Assembly (NCBI GenBank): GCA_032690845.1
Contig: CM064426.1
Location: forward strand, 72,590,403-72,654,402
Direction: 5' to 3'
From: Eleusine coracana subsp. coracana
Lineage: Eukaryota; Streptophyta; Magnoliopsida; Poales; Poaceae
Length of the DNA stretch: 64,000 nt
Under the pieces are notes generated by a model, which was given only the letters and a program-made list of their open reading frames with translations, was not told the DNA's origin and did not search any database. The position numbers and the translations under genes are program-made. Shown here one piece after another: positions 11,991 through 23,785 of this stretch; within the stretch, counting starts at the first letter, position 1, and the number at the start of each line of letters is the position of its first letter.

Positions 11991-12004
11991 TAAGTCGGAA
12001 TCAA

Positions 12005-12545
12005 ATCACCGGCTACCAGACAGTTTTCTGCTCCGGTGATGTGCAAAATTTCTGGGCTGTGAGCAACCGTTGTGCTTTTCGTGACCCGGCAATAGAGGAT
12101 CATCACAAGTCAGCATCTGGTTGCACTTGCACCCGTGGAGTAAGGAGGAGGACGCGGCGAGCAGACTCGTCAATGTGCATCATCACCCGCACCAACACTA
12201 CGGTGGATGTACGTGCTGTGGCAGGACGGGACGCGGCAGCACACGGCGTGCCTTCAACATCGGTAGCCCACTCCTTCGCGGTGTGAGCACGAATTCGTGC
12301 CGGGAGACCGCGTCATCGGCACGATTCTTTCGATTGCCGCTGGTGATGCAGATGAACCGGCCGAGACAGACGTCTAGGCGTCATCCGAAGCTTCAACTAC
12401 AAGGACAAGCTAGACCGCGTGCCCGGAATTGTTGTCCTACCGCTGAGTAAAAAAAACTTAGTTAATTTCTGGTTTTCTGTGTATGGACTGATTAAGGGCA
12501 CTGGTGGTGGAACGATGTGGATAAAAACAGTGCTAAAGACTGCTC
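12005..12545 (+). pseudogene. UBE2O-like relic 3 (internal fragment)
   Basis: The translation recovers pieces aligned to both larger copies: FCSGDVQNFWAVSNRCAFRD (like the CSGG...VSNRCFF of copy 1), then MCIITRTNTTVDV, WQDGT.QHGVPSTSV and EHEFVPGD (like copy 2), then GVIRSFNYKDKTAR. At 12433-12545 it jumps to an intron-exon stretch matching copy 1 at 7690-7840 (GGGCACTGGTGGTGGAACGA and following). At least two frameshifts and a large deletion, including the acidic linker, are present, and the UBC catalytic exon is absent. It is therefore a dead, internally deleted copy. It uniquely keeps the junction between the two segments that copies 1 and 2 have each lost. Confidence 0.75.
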
Positions 12546-12559
12546 ACCCACTCCAACAT

Positions 12560-12930
12560 GCCTTATCTGCTCTAATTAATTGATTCACTCTTGTGCACTT
12601 CATTCCAATGAAAAACTATTATATCACCCCTGTACCCATATAATCTTTATTTATGAGTTAATTTCTTTTATCTTTCATTTAGAGACTCTTATTGTATAAA
12701 CGACTATGGATGGTGCAGTACATTTAATAATTGAAAATGATATATTTTCTTTTTTATTTTGCAAATTTTAAACTCAAAGCATCATGTTTTGTTTACTAAA
12801 TTGCCGTTTTTATGTTTCGTGCCATTGAAAAAAACTTTCATGGTCTTTATTGTGCCATGTGTCTTTTCATATTTCCACCCTATAGTTTCTCAAGTACTAT
12901 AAAGTGTATGAAGTGCTGAAATGAATTTTA
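12560..12930. repeat. Third copy of the UBE2O-like 3' flank
   Basis: This shares TTTATGAGTTAATTTCTTTTA and AAAACTTTCATGGTCTTT words in the same order as 8925-9375. It lies in the expected place, directly downstream of relic 3, which supports duplication of gene plus flank as one unit. Confidence 0.65.
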
Positions 12931-13064
12931 GACAATGTCTAGGCAAAAATTATTATAACCATCATATGTTATTACCATATTTTTTGGAATGTGCAATTCT
13001 TTGTGTATCACCTTGTATGTGTTAGTTGTAGTCTTCTTCTAATTTGTTCTCCAAATTTTTCTAG

Positions 13065-13472
13065 ATTGTGGCTTCCTGGCGAGGATCGAAACTGATCAAC
13101 TAGGAATGATTTTGTCCATAATGTAGCTTTCTCTAATCGTAATTAACCAAATATCTATTGAGCGTGTCTTAAAAAAAGGCTACCATATAAGACAAAAATT
13201 TAAACTTATGCATTAATATGTTGAGTTAATATAGTGTCATATATAGTAGTGCACCTGCTCTCAAATGTTGATTGTGGTCTCCTAGTGAAGGTCGAAACTG
13301 GGGAGTCATTCTGTTCATGATGTAGCTTTCTGTAATCACAAATTAACCAAATATCTATCGAGCATATCCTTAAAATGGCTTGCATAAGACAAAAAAATTG
13401 AACTTATACATTAATACATTTAGTTAATATAGTGTCATATATAGTAGTGCACCTTCTCTCAAATGTTGATTG
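13065..13472. repeat. Diverged tandem duplication, unit about 205 bp
   Basis: The two halves (about 13065-13268 and 13269-13472) share GTAGCTTTCT, TTAACCAAATATCTAT and GTGTCATATATAGTAGTGCACC, and both end in TCTCAAATGTTGATTGT. A related single copy is seen near 9630-9665. It is non-coding. Confidence 0.75.
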
Positions 13473-13978
13473 TAAGGTGAAATGCATGCAATTAATTGAA
13501 TCATGTCGTGCAACAAATTCAATCATGCGGACCCGCAACGCACCAATTCAATTAACCCGGCAAGGCCTCCTATAACATGGAATTGGCGGAGTAGAAGTAG
13601 GGGATTCTCGGTTTCGTACCATGCATCACGAAGAGGTAGCGCATACTACAAAAAATATGATATTATATGAGGATTGTAGAGTGACATTTAGTAAAAACAT
13701 CATAAGTAATTTATTTTACGATATTTCATTCAATTTAGCGATGATGATTTCAAGTGTGATATTGCAATATGTTCGTTAGTGTTGTGCACATGCCATATAT
13801 CATGTGATAACCTTGCAATATCAACATCTCTATAGACCACTAAAAAATATTAAAGAAAACAAGAAATGATGGTATTTATGTTATTCATCCAAGAAATTAT
13901 ATGATGGCCCACGTATGATTTTGAATCAGTTCATCTTTGCATTAAAATAAATCAGATGTTAATATAGTATAAAAATTA

Positions 13979-14008
13979 TACATCATCATCATCATCATCA
14001 TCATCATT
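13979..14008. repeat. (ATC)n microsatellite
   Basis: About nine to ten ATC/CAT triplets followed by a TCTTCTTCTTC-like stretch. It lies in AT-rich intergenic DNA (13475-14430) in which no gene was recognised. Confidence 0.9.
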
Positions 14009-14431
14009 CTTATCATCTTCTTCTTCTCTCTGTTCTCCTCACCAACTCATTTGCTACCACCTTCAGTGTGGCACGGTTTGCAATAATATTATGACAACAA
14101 CGCGCACTCACCATCTGCTTACATGCACCATGGTTTAATAGTGGCACATTTCATCCTCTAAAAACCTCATCAATCTAAATATAATAAAATCACATCAAAA
14201 TTTCATCCTCTTTTTTTTCTGTCTATGTATTGAGCAAGGCACTTATCTTTTGTGAGTAGAACCTTTATTACATGCCACCGAAATTCAGATCATGGCTGAC
14301 AGAAAAGAAACACCAGCCATCACTAAATTACTTGTTGGTTTGCTTTATTCATGTTTGGTGGCTTGGTAGCATGCTTTTTTCAAGTTTCGTGGCATTTGCA
14401 TCCAGGGACAAGCTATTAACACAATCTTATA

Positions 14432-14658
14432 TTCCCTTCATCCAAAAATTGTTGTTATTAAATTTTTTTTTGTTAACTTTGATCGTTCATCTTATACAAA
14501 ATATTTATTCAAATATAAAAAGTTATAAGTTATATTTAAATTATGGCTAGTGATAAAATAATGAGAAAATACATGATAATTTTAAATTGTTGAATAAGAG
14601 GAATAGTCAAAGGCAACGATAAAATTCAATGGTGACAATAATTTTGAAATGGAGGGCG
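14432..14658. mobile_element. Stowaway-type (Tc1/mariner) MITE, 227 bp
   Basis: The left end TTCCCTTCATCCAAAAAT and the right end, read inverted, CGCCCTCCATTTCAAAAT are variants of the Stowaway CTCCCTCCGTCC repeat. A TA duplication flanks both sides (14430-14431, 14659-14660). Confidence 0.75.
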
Positions 14659-14660
14659 TA

Positions 14661-16303
14661 TCTCTTTATATTAAGACCCCATCCCAAAATATGGGAGAAC
14701 CAACAGATTAACAAATATAGAAGTATCAATAGCTAATTCAAAAGTAGTTCACAACTATCAATAACAGGGGTTCTCTCTATTTTTCAGGTTAAGCTAAATG
14801 CACACAAAATACATTCTCTCAGCGTAACAGTATGATGCCAAAGTTATGAACATCTCAAGCATCAAAAGCTTTACCTGGAATTGAGCAATTATCTTGACCA
14901 TTAAACAAGCCATGAAAAACCCCAGGCAGAAAAATGACCCTGCATGGATTAAGTCAACACAAACTCAGTTAGAGCAACATGACTCTGAATCTAGGACTGA
15001 CTGGTCGCTGCATTTCTACTATTTTGCATGAATCTCTTGGAATAAAAATCTTACCGATATGGCAAACAAGCAAACCTGGGTTGTTAAGCTGGAAATTTTC
15101 CAGCAGTAGTTTTGATCATTATCCTATTTAACTCTACTATAAATTTTAAAATCAAAAGAATAATTCATCAGGTTTTATAGGGACATTCATGGGCAAACGC
15201 CAAATAAATTATTCTAAATCAACATCGATCTAGAACATCAACACATGTGATTCCTTGTTTAATATCTATAATAACTTGATCTTTAAGAAGTGGAGAGACG
15301 GAGGGTAGAGAGATAAGCCTGAGAAGGGTGTGTCTTATTACATACGGGAGGGCGTAGAGTTCGCTGTCGTTGATGAACGGCTTCTGCTGTGCGTGGAGAA
15401 CCTGCTACTAAAGAGAATCACCGCCGTCATTGCTGCTCACGGTGAGTTCAGGATCCAGCGCAACGGTTGGAGGCGGGGATCAGGACTACAGCTGTGTCCG
15501 AGATCGAGGACCATTGTGGCATTGAGATCCAAGCATGGCACGAAGCCTCATGCCGGGCTGGCCCGGCACGAAATATTTTCAGGCCATGCCAGACTCATGC
15601 CAGGCTTTTTTTCTGTACTTTGGGCTGGCTCACGGAGCACGACCCTTTTGGACACCTTTAGTGTCCACTGCCATATCGAGAGCTTAATTTAGAAGGGACA
15701 CAAAAACGATGCTATCCTGCCTTCCTATGCCTTAGCTTGCACGTCTTTGATGTCAGAGCACGGTCCGATGTGCCGGCTGCTAATTTTATCTTCTTCTTTC
15801 TTTTTTATTTTTGGAGTGCCGGCTGCTGGTCGAGCCCTATTAAACATTTCATGGCATTTTATGTTTTATTTTAGATAATATTTCTCAAAAGTTTTTTGTA
15901 TACCAATTAAATACAAGTTAAAAGTTTTTGGATTGCACCCGAAGCCGTATTTTACTGAGAGATTATGTTAGTGTACACACCATTCACTGTAGCCTAATTT
16001 GCTTTATCTTCTTTTCTAGTGATCAAGAAAATAGGGATTTGGGAGGGCCAAAAATCCGGTTACCCATGAACGTTCATCATCGAACCGCATTAGTAGCTCC
16101 TGGTTACGAACTTGAGCTACAGGCAGGTGCAGCAAGGCAGCCGTTGCACTTTGGCGCCAAGTTTGTTTGCTGCTTGCGCGCCATGTGAATGGGTTGGGCC
16201 TTATATATCTTAGTCCACCACTGTTTGGACGCCACAGCTGGGATGGATTGGGCCCATAAACCTTACAGGGAAGACGCACAAACAAATTGATTCCCGCCAA
16301 AAA

Positions 16304-16305
<2 letters not shown>
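14661..16305. other. Intergenic, no gene recognised
   Basis: Short ORFs only (for example 15330-15692 plus, 16016-16300 minus) without domains. Positions 15540-15605 carry a GCC/GGC-rich stretch (GGCTGGCCCGGCACG) like the ends of the hAT elements at 32.8 and 37.4 kb, possibly a fragment of the same family. Confidence 0.4.

Positions 16306-16356
<51 letters not shown>
16306..16356. repeat. (CT)n microsatellite, about 51 bp
   Basis: A perfect CT dinucleotide tract. The DNA from 16360 to 17300 to its right is AT-rich intergenic sequence with no supported gene. Confidence 0.95.
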
Positions 16357-16361
<5 letters not shown>

Positions 16362-17308
16362 GTGGCACGCGGTAGCTTTGCATGAGTTCCATTAGTGGAA
16401 AGTGTACTCTTGTTTTATAAAAAAAATAATGGTACAAAAAGATGTGGGCAGTCTATTTGCGATTGAAGTGGTGAACTCGATATATGTTTTTTTCTCACTA
16501 CTTATTGCCATCAAAATTATCATGCCATGGCATAGGAGATTTTGTGTCCTGTTATCGCTACTCAATATATGTACCCTGATTCCTCATTTTACATGATCAT
16601 AAAGTGAATGATGCTTTCCGCTTCATAGGAATGTTCTATTTCCTACAAAATCTGATTTAGCTTCTAGGGGACAGAAGGGGTAGTCAGCTCAAGTGGCTGA
16701 CGCTGTTTATGGCTCAAAGGCAGCTCCCAGATTTGGTTGATTCATCAGTTGCTAACTGATTCTGGTTGTCTTCTTGTAATTCTCTTTCATGTTTGCCTTG
16801 TTTTGGTACACTTGTGATGTTTCCTTATTCCCGTGGATCCACTACTGCATATCATTATAGGGAAGATTTTTGTTCGGCTTCATACAAGCCAACAATTAGC
16901 TGAGATTGGACTTTTTTCCTTGCCTACTTTGTTCAAGATGATGACACTCATTAAAGCATATGAAAATTATCAACTCCGTTTTCTAGATTGTGACATATCA
17001 TGTATTCGGAAGTGTTCTCTAATTGATGTGCCAATTGTGACATATCACAGTTTCCAAAAGTTCCTGTCATGTATCCTTTCCTCCCACTCCCAGGTTGAGA
17101 TTACTTTGAGCTAATATTGTTACTAGCACTGTATTGAATTTTTTTTTCGGTTAAGGAGAAGCTATATATATATATAATCATTAGCTTTTGCAATTCCACA
17201 CACAAAAACAGAATGAAAGAAGGAAATTTACAGAACACTCGTAGCCTGATAAACACTATAAGTCGTTACGAGCAAAATAGCGTGCGGATAGAAAGGAAAA
17301 AAAAAACC

Positions 17309-19871
17309 CTAGTCGCACTGGACGTCAGCGCCAATCTCTTTGAACACCTGAAGGAGCCGCGGAACGATGTTGGCCAAGGCGAGCCTGAACCCTGCCGAGC
17401 TTGGCCGCTCCTTGCTCAGCTCCGTGGGGTGTGCCTCACAGTCAAGTGTGCCAACCGTACAGCCATCCAGATAAGCCTCGCACGCACGGAGGACATGCTG
17501 CCCACGGCGGCGGAAATGGTCCCTGACAAACGCCTCGAAGCCCGCCGGCGGCCGACGCAGTAGTTGCAGCATGGTCTGGATGCTGAGCAGGTAAGTGTTT
17601 TCGCTGTATGGAAGCTCGTTGCGGCGTCCAACCGGCTTGCCGGCATGGGCCTCATAACCAGTCTCGCTGTAATATGGCAGGGAAGTGAGCACAAGTCCCT
17701 GGATGGAGACGAGAACCTGGAGGACGCTTGACTTTTCCGGTGACCAGAGCTCGGCACCATTGCCGCCAAAGGTGTTGAGCAGGCTCAGACACACCGTGCC
17801 GGACTCGTAGAGGTTGGGGTTCAAACGGAGCCCGAATGATCTGTAGCTTACCAGCGGCGGCACTGTAGGGTACGATGGTGGGAGCTGAAGGTCGAAGAAG
17901 AAGAGGCCGTCGTGGTATGGCGTCCCGCTCACGCCCACCATTACCGCTCGGAACAGATCCATGCGGTCCTCAAACGCCCGCACATATATAGTACCTTCAT
18001 GGATGTGCAAGATTTTCATTCAGATCAGAACTGATTTAGATAATGTGTTTATACGTATGAACACAAGTGATAGTTTACCTGGTAAGTTATCCTCACCAAG
18101 AATTTTCCATTCTTTTTGCACTCTTTTTATCCACTTCTTTCCACTGCCAGTGGCCTATGAATATATAGGTCGGTCCATACCAAAAAAAAAAAGAAAACAT
18201 CATATAGTTAGCTAGCGCAAAAACAATTGATCATCCAAAGCAAAAAGAAACAAGTTACCCACCTGGTCCATGTTGTCAAGGTAATGGTGATCCGGAGGGC
18301 TCTGCACAACGTCAAAATGCGGGAAGCCTAACAATTCATCATCATCAGCGCCAATTGCATCTGCTTCTGCCTTCCCTTGGCGGCTGGCAGAGGCATCGCC
18401 TCCCTCTGGTGTTTCTTCAGTAGCTGGAACCGCCGGTCCGTTAACCACCAAGTACCTCTTGCTCTTGGCAAGCACGTTGCCGGCCAGTCGGGAAATAGCT
18501 CGGGCCACGGCGCCTGCCCAGCCAAGAAGCATTGTCTTGGGACCATCATCTTCTCCGTGGCTCTGGGTGTCAGAATCGTCATCATCGCCTTGTGCATCGT
18601 CGTTGTTGCTGTTGTTCTCGTCTCTAGGCTCCTCGTCCTCTGCTTGTGCATTATTGTCATCATCATCATGCATGATCCAGTCTCCCATCTCTTGGAGCAT
18701 GGCTTCAAGGCTTTGTGGTCTGACGGCAGCTATTTCATGAATCAAAACCTTGGAGATGTTGCCGTCGTCGACGTTGCCCCACACGACTTGGATGTATGGC
18801 GCATCACAGAGATCGACGATATACCCAACCCACGAAAGATCCGCCGACTCTTGTGAGCTGCTTAATTGTTGGGCGCCTTGTTCTTCTTCTTCTTCTTCTT
18901 GTGTTGTTGTTGATGCTGATGAATCTGTTGTTGGCCGCAAGCGAATGACAATCTGTCCGTAGAACAAGTCGTGGTCGGGACTCGGGTCGAGATAGTAGGC
19001 GCTCAATAAGGTCTCGTCGCAGTCGAGCTGCTTGTTGTCGTCATTATTGTTGTTAGAGTCGAACCAAGACACGCGCGCAGTCTTGTCCTTGTGGTTGAAG
19101 CTTCGAACGATGCCTAAACGCTGTGCTGCCGGTGGTGGTTCATCGTCGTCGTTAGCTGCGGCAGCAGGGTCGACGATGACGTGCTCCCCCGGGACAAACT
19201 CGTGCTCGCTCCACACCACGAAGGAGGGGAGTACCGACGTGGAAGGCACGCCGTGCTGCCACGTTCCGTCCTGCCACAACACGTCTGCGCTTGTCTCGGT
19301 CTTGGTCACCACGCACATCTCTTCCTTGGTTTTCCTGCTCTTTTTCCTCCTCCTCCTCCTTAGCCGCAGCAGTCTCGTTGTGATCCATGGTCCGGAGCTT
19401 CTTCCCGGCATCAGTGACCCTGCACACGGCGCCGTCGTCGAACAAGACGTCGACTTCGAGCGACACCTCCACAACCAGGCCGAGCCATTGATTATTACTT
19501 TTTGACACGACGTAGTCGCCCAGCCTGAGGAGGTCTCTGCCGACGCGCCGCAGCTTGCTCACGCCGGTCGGCACCTCTCCGGTGAGGTGGTGGGCCACGT
19601 GGACCGAGGTGACGGCGCCAGTGATGACCCCGGCCTGGCCGTCGGGGTCCGACGCCGAGGTCACGGCCATGCCCGGGTTCACGTAGCTTCGGTCGGCGAG
19701 GGTCACGTTGCAGGACTTGACGGTCACCTTGGCTCCGTCTGCGCACAGCGCGAAGACCCTGCCGCCGGGTAAGGACCCGAGGGCCAGCCCGTAGTCGCCA
19801 TGTGCGCCGCCCGGAGCCTTGAACTTCACGTGGTCGTATCGACAGATATGTTGCCCCGCTGCGTCCTGCAT
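17309..19871 (-). CDS. UBE2O/UBC24(PHO2)-like E2 ubiquitin-conjugating enzyme, copy 2, with one apparent frameshift
   Basis: Minus-strand exons: 19871-18263, 18154-18079 and 17994-17309, with GT-AG junctions in the same places as copy 1 (the 76- and 686-base last exons match exactly). The N-terminal UBE2O-type module reads VTSASDPDGQAGVI, LGDYVVSKSNNQWLGLVVEVS and CRVTDAGKKLRTMDHNE. Then come MCVVTKTETSADVLWQDG, RLGIVRSFNHKDKTARVSW, LSAYYLDPSP, an Asp-rich linker and a complete UBC domain (WIKRVQKEWKIL, TIYVRAFEDRMDLFRAVMVG, GTVCLSLLNTF with the catalytic Cys, SIQGLVLTSLPYY, LLRRPPAGFEAFV). Enzymes of this class are large E2s that move ubiquitin to substrates; PHO2 controls phosphate transporters. 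Odd points: a one-base frame change in the poly-Glu stretch near 19320-19345, and loss of the SRWVKGYWKPSR-to-CSGG segment kept by copy 1. It may be a shortened gene, a recent pseudogene, or carry a sequence error. The UBC half is intact. Confidence 0.75.
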
Positions 19872-20727
19872 TGTTTGGTTTGGTTGATTGATGCGCCGGC
19901 CGGGCTCTCGACGATCTCAACTTCACGATGCTCGTAATAACTTCACCTGCCTTTCTTGATTGATTTGATTGATCAAGCACGTCGAGATGCAATAACAACG
20001 TTCTCTTCTGTATTTATTATTAGGGACTGCCACGTGATGTCGTCGTAACAGGTCCGGGTCTGTGTCTCTCTCTCAATACAGTTCCAGGTTCAGAAACGAG
20101 TCCTGGTCCAAGGCGCTGCTTTTTTTTTTCTAGAATATAAGCAGCGTCTCCCGCCAATTGCAACCACACGAACCCTCTATTCCCCATCATGGTCTCGTTG
20201 TCCTCCGGCTAGCATTAACCAAAAAAAAAAAAATAATCGCTCAAGACAGTCCGCAGAGGCAGTGCCATACCAGCGGTGAGCTTGACTTCCAGTAAGCAGT
20301 AGCAATGTGCAAGGTCTATTATGTAAAGGTTCCTCCAGCTGCACTGGCGAAAAGTCTTGGCAACGATCAGCCTCTACGATTTCTATGTCGACAAAACAGC
20401 TCAACAATCTCTATGCTAAAGAAACTTTAAAATGTTTACCTTTCCCTGATAATACACGGTGCAGGAACGAAACCATGTATAGGCTGACAAGAGTGCCATG
20501 GCAGTAGGAAAAAGAACGGTCATCTCCGGACTTGATGGTGGTGGTGGGGTTGATGTATTTCTTCCGCAATGCCTTCTAGTCTTTGGTGATTTTGTGTCGA
20601 CATTGGTGGGCTGGGCTGAGTTGAGCTCGATGGCCATGTGGGCAGCTGCGTATGTGCGCTCCAGGGACGGAGCTCCCATAAATCTTGTGTGTTCCTAGTA
20701 ATACCCAAGATTTATGGCATAAAATCA

Positions 20728-20776
<49 letters not shown>

Positions 20777-21560
20777 ATTCAACCAATAAGATATAGAAAA
20801 ATGCATTACAATTCTATCAAGTACTCCTAAACTTCTTTTGAACGGCTGAGATATCTTAATTCGAATAATTTTTAACGTTTATTTCACAGTATCATTGATC
20901 TTTTTTTTATGTGATTCAATATTTTTCAATGGTTAGAAAAACCCTGTTGTCAAAAACCTGACTCCGCCAGTGGTGCGCGTCTCAAGATCTCATCGGCCCC
21001 GCCGAAGAAGAGCACAGGGTGCACAGGAATGAAACTAGGTAGGCTGACACCAGTGGCATGGCGGTAGGAAAAAAAAATCAAAATGTTAGCAGCGATGAAA
21101 ATATCATAATACATTTTATGGTACCCAAGATGTAAAAAAAAACGTGACATCATGGTCTTCATTTCGTTTTTTTTTTTTTGTTTTTGAAATTGTTCCCATT
21201 TCGTTACCCAAGAGCGGGGTTGAGCAGCATCGGGATGCCGTGGCTGGCGGTTACCATTTCGGTTTTTTTTTTTTGAAATGGTTTCCATTTCGTTTCAATT
21301 CGAAAAAACAAGGAAATAAAAAGCGTAACGAACTCCCAGCTCCTGGGACCCACCCAGCGTCCAGTTGTCTTGAGGGAGAGACGAGAGAATAAAAAGCGGC
21401 CGGAGACCCTCCTCGTCCTCGTCTCCTTGTTCCACCGCGCGGCGCACAAGCAGAAGCAAGCAGCAGCAGCAGCGCCGCCCGCGCCCGTAACCACCCAGCC
21501 CACAAGCGCGCCGAACTAGGAGCAGCAGCCATAGCGATACCGAACTTCCGCTTCCCGTCG
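19872..21560. other. Intergenic; small duplicated segment
   Basis: 19872-20030 is the leader/promoter side of copy 2, alignable to 5725-5830. A segment of about 60 bases at 20460-20520 (GGAACGAAACCATGTATAGGCTGACAAGAGTG-like) recurs at 21022-21072. Two T-rich stretches near 21165-21190 and 21260-21275 lie in similar TTTCGTTT contexts. No gene was recognised. Confidence 0.45.
20729..20776. repeat. (TA)n(TG)n compound microsatellite
   Basis: About 13 TA units run directly into about 11 TG units. Confidence 0.95.
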
Positions 21561-21571
21561 CAGGGAGGCCC

Positions 21572-21729
21572 GTGGTGGCCGTCGAGTTCGAGCCCACCGG
21601 GGAGAGGAACAGCTTCCTCATCCTGGACCCGGAGGGCCGCGACGAAGGCGTCGCGGAGGCGGCGGCGGCGGCGCTCCGCGGTGAGGTCCAGGAGCAGGAC
21701 GCTCACCAGGAGGAGGAGGAGGCCCCTTC

Positions 21730-21760
<31 letters not shown>

Positions 21761-22142
21761 AAGAAGGCCGACGACGAAGACGCCCCCCGAGGAGAAGGAG
21801 AAGGAGGAGGAGGAGTCGGCGGCGGCGAGGATGGGGATCGCCGCGCGTGTCGGCGTTGGAGGCGGCGGCCTCGTCCTCCTCGCCGCGCTCGTCCGTGGCG
21901 AGGGATTCCACCGTGGTAACCTCCCCGATTCCCTTTCCCCTACCAATTCGATTCCATGGAGTCTCGGGAAGAGTTGATTCGATTCTCCGCGAGAGTTGAA
22001 TGGCGGGGTTGTCGTGCTTGCAGGCGTCGCCGGTCGTGTCGCCGTGCTCCTCCTGGCCGGCGCCGCCGTGGTCGTGGCGCGCCGGGCCAGCCACCACATC
22101 CTCGCCGACGCGCAGGATCAGCCACGCCTGATCACCGGTCAC

Positions 22143-22174
<32 letters not shown>

Positions 22175-23086
22175 ATTGAGATTGACACGCGCTAGCTTGC
22201 ATCGGCAGGTCTCGGGTCTGCCCGCATCGTGTTCAGGTTCATCGTCGCCCACCAGCGCCACTTGTTGTGCTCATCGTCGCAGCAGCAGGGGCTGCGCTCC
22301 TGCGCGTTCCCCAGGGCCTGCTCGTCCTCAGCTCCCCGAATTTCGGTAGGATTGCCGATCCATCTTCGATTCCCCCCTTCCCTGCGCGCAACCGTGCTCT
22401 GCTTGACTGCTTGCTTGTGCTTGTGGTTCGTCGATCTGGAGGATCGAATTGGTATGCCAGGCCTGGTGCGCCTGCTTGTGGACCAGTAGATTGTGTGTGT
22501 TCGTGTTCGTCGTCTCAGTTTCAGTTTCAGTTTCAGGTGGTTCAGCCAGTGCTCTGTTCGCTTGTGTGCGTGTTCAGGTGCATGTGCTTTCATTCCAGGT
22601 CTGGTGCTGGCGCTCACCGCAGTCACCACCGCCCGCCGCGTGCAGGCCCAGGAGGAGGAGCGCGCGACCGCGAGGAGGTGGATCACCGCCGGCGCCAGGG
22701 CCTTCCTCCTCCTCTTCGCCGCCGTGGCGACCATCCGCGCCACGCTCCGCCGCGCGTTCCTCCCGGCGATTCCCGCCGTGCACCCGTTCGGGGCTGCGTA
22801 CCGCGACATTATCGCCGACGCGAATCTCGGTACGAAAGAACTCACATCTTCAGTCAGTTCAGTGTGCCTGCCGTTCTGCATAAGCTGCTGGGCTAAGCTT
22901 TATCTGAAATTGAATGCGTGCTTGCGTTTCTGTTTCTCGGTATCTGACTGAGAATACCCTGCAGGTCCGGCGGCATGGGCTCGCGGAGCCGCCCGACTCA
23001 TCTCCCTCCTCATCGCCGGCGGACAGCCACTCCCTCGGGGTGATCTACATTTGTGGGACGAATCTCAGTCCGTTGCAATTTACTAG
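21572..23086 (+). pseudogene. Unrecognised multi-membrane-segment protein gene, frameshifted
   Basis: I do not recognise the family. Five exons fit well: 21572-21915, 22024-22137, 22209-22345, 22599-22829 and 22965-23086, all with GT-AG introns in phase 1. Exon 1 encodes ILDPEGRDEGVAEAAAAAL followed by a Glu/Pro/Asp-rich acidic region and then a hydrophobic segment (GLVLLAALV). Exon 2 encodes RVAVLLLAGAAVVVARRA. Exon 3 encodes LIVAAAGAALLRVPQGLLVL. Exon 4 encodes LVLALTAVTTARR and ARAFLLLFAAVATIRATLRR. Exon 5 ends ARLISLLIAGG...QSVAIY then TAG. No ATG is in frame at the start (an ATA at 21531 sits where one might be expected, but in another frame). A frame change is needed within exon 1 near the CCCCCC at 21782 and another in exon 3 near 22262. 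It is either a young pseudogene or a gene with sequence errors. A paralogous first exon lies at 26420-26692. Confidence 0.5.
22142..22175. repeat. (GGTTCT)n short tandem repeat
   Basis: About five and a half GGTTCT units inside the second intron of the membrane-protein gene model. Confidence 0.85.
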
Positions 23087-23700
23087 TTTCGCTTTGTTGC
23101 TGTAATCTGACCATGCTCTGTTGTCAAAACAAATGCTAGTACCTGCCCATTTTTTGTACATCTACGATTTTGCACGTGCAGTAATTCTGACATGGGATCC
23201 AACTTTTTTTTTTTTTTGCAAAAAGCAATCGGAGTGGTCGTTTGCCTTAATGTGCTCGTGATGATAACAAGTCATCAGCGCCGCCAAAAATTCAAACAAT
23301 GGTTGCTCGCGGGTATAAGTGTCCAATAGGCCGTGTTGGGTCGGCATGTCCGGCTTGAGGCTAAGCTAGTACGACACAACCAATTTTACATGAAATAAGA
23401 TGACACATGGCAGATATGCTCAAGATTGGAAAGAGGAGAGGAGGGCGACATAACCGGTCTACACCGAGGCCCAGGCACAGCTTGTGACGGGCCACGAGCT
23501 AGCACGGTTCATCTTTTGCTGTGTTGTGCCGTTTTTAGGCCGCCTCATGGTGGCCCATTTAACACAACCTAATTGGCTAGGTATACTCACGGGTTTGGTG
23601 TGTCGTTCCTTCTTATCTCAAGAATAGTTTCTCAAGACAGGGATCTACTGCGTACAAACCATGCCCGTTAAGGTTTATAGGCCATAGAGGCTCATTTGTT
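23087..23700. other. Intergenic with GGCC-rich repeat-like DNA
   Basis: 23330-23600 is rich in GGCATG, GGCCCA and GGCACA words resembling the terminal parts of the hAT elements at 32774 and 37384, but no inverted ends or target duplication could be fixed. No coding sequence was recognised. Confidence 0.35.
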
Positions 23701-23705
23701 TATTA

Positions 23706-23785
23706 CTTTTTCCGTATTTTTATTGTTGACATTACATTGTGCGGTTTTAAACTACCGGACGTCATCAAATAAAATACGGAGCAAG
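23706..23785. mobile_element. Very short Stowaway-like MITE, 80 bp
   Basis: The left end CTTTTTCCGTATTTTTATT and the right end, inverted, CTTGCTCCGTATTTTATT form a near-perfect inverted repeat flanked by TA on both sides (23704-23705, 23786-23787). The CTCCGTA-type terminus is a Stowaway variant. Confidence 0.7.

Noticed and set aside
13979..14008. A tandem array that might be CRISPR-like or structural
   Set aside because: A plain ATC microsatellite in a plant genome; no spacers.
21251..22202. Long minus-strand ORFs across 21.2-22.2 kb
   Set aside because: They are Arg/Ala/Pro-rich, overlap in conflicting frames and oppose an exon-intron structure with consistent splice phases on the plus strand.
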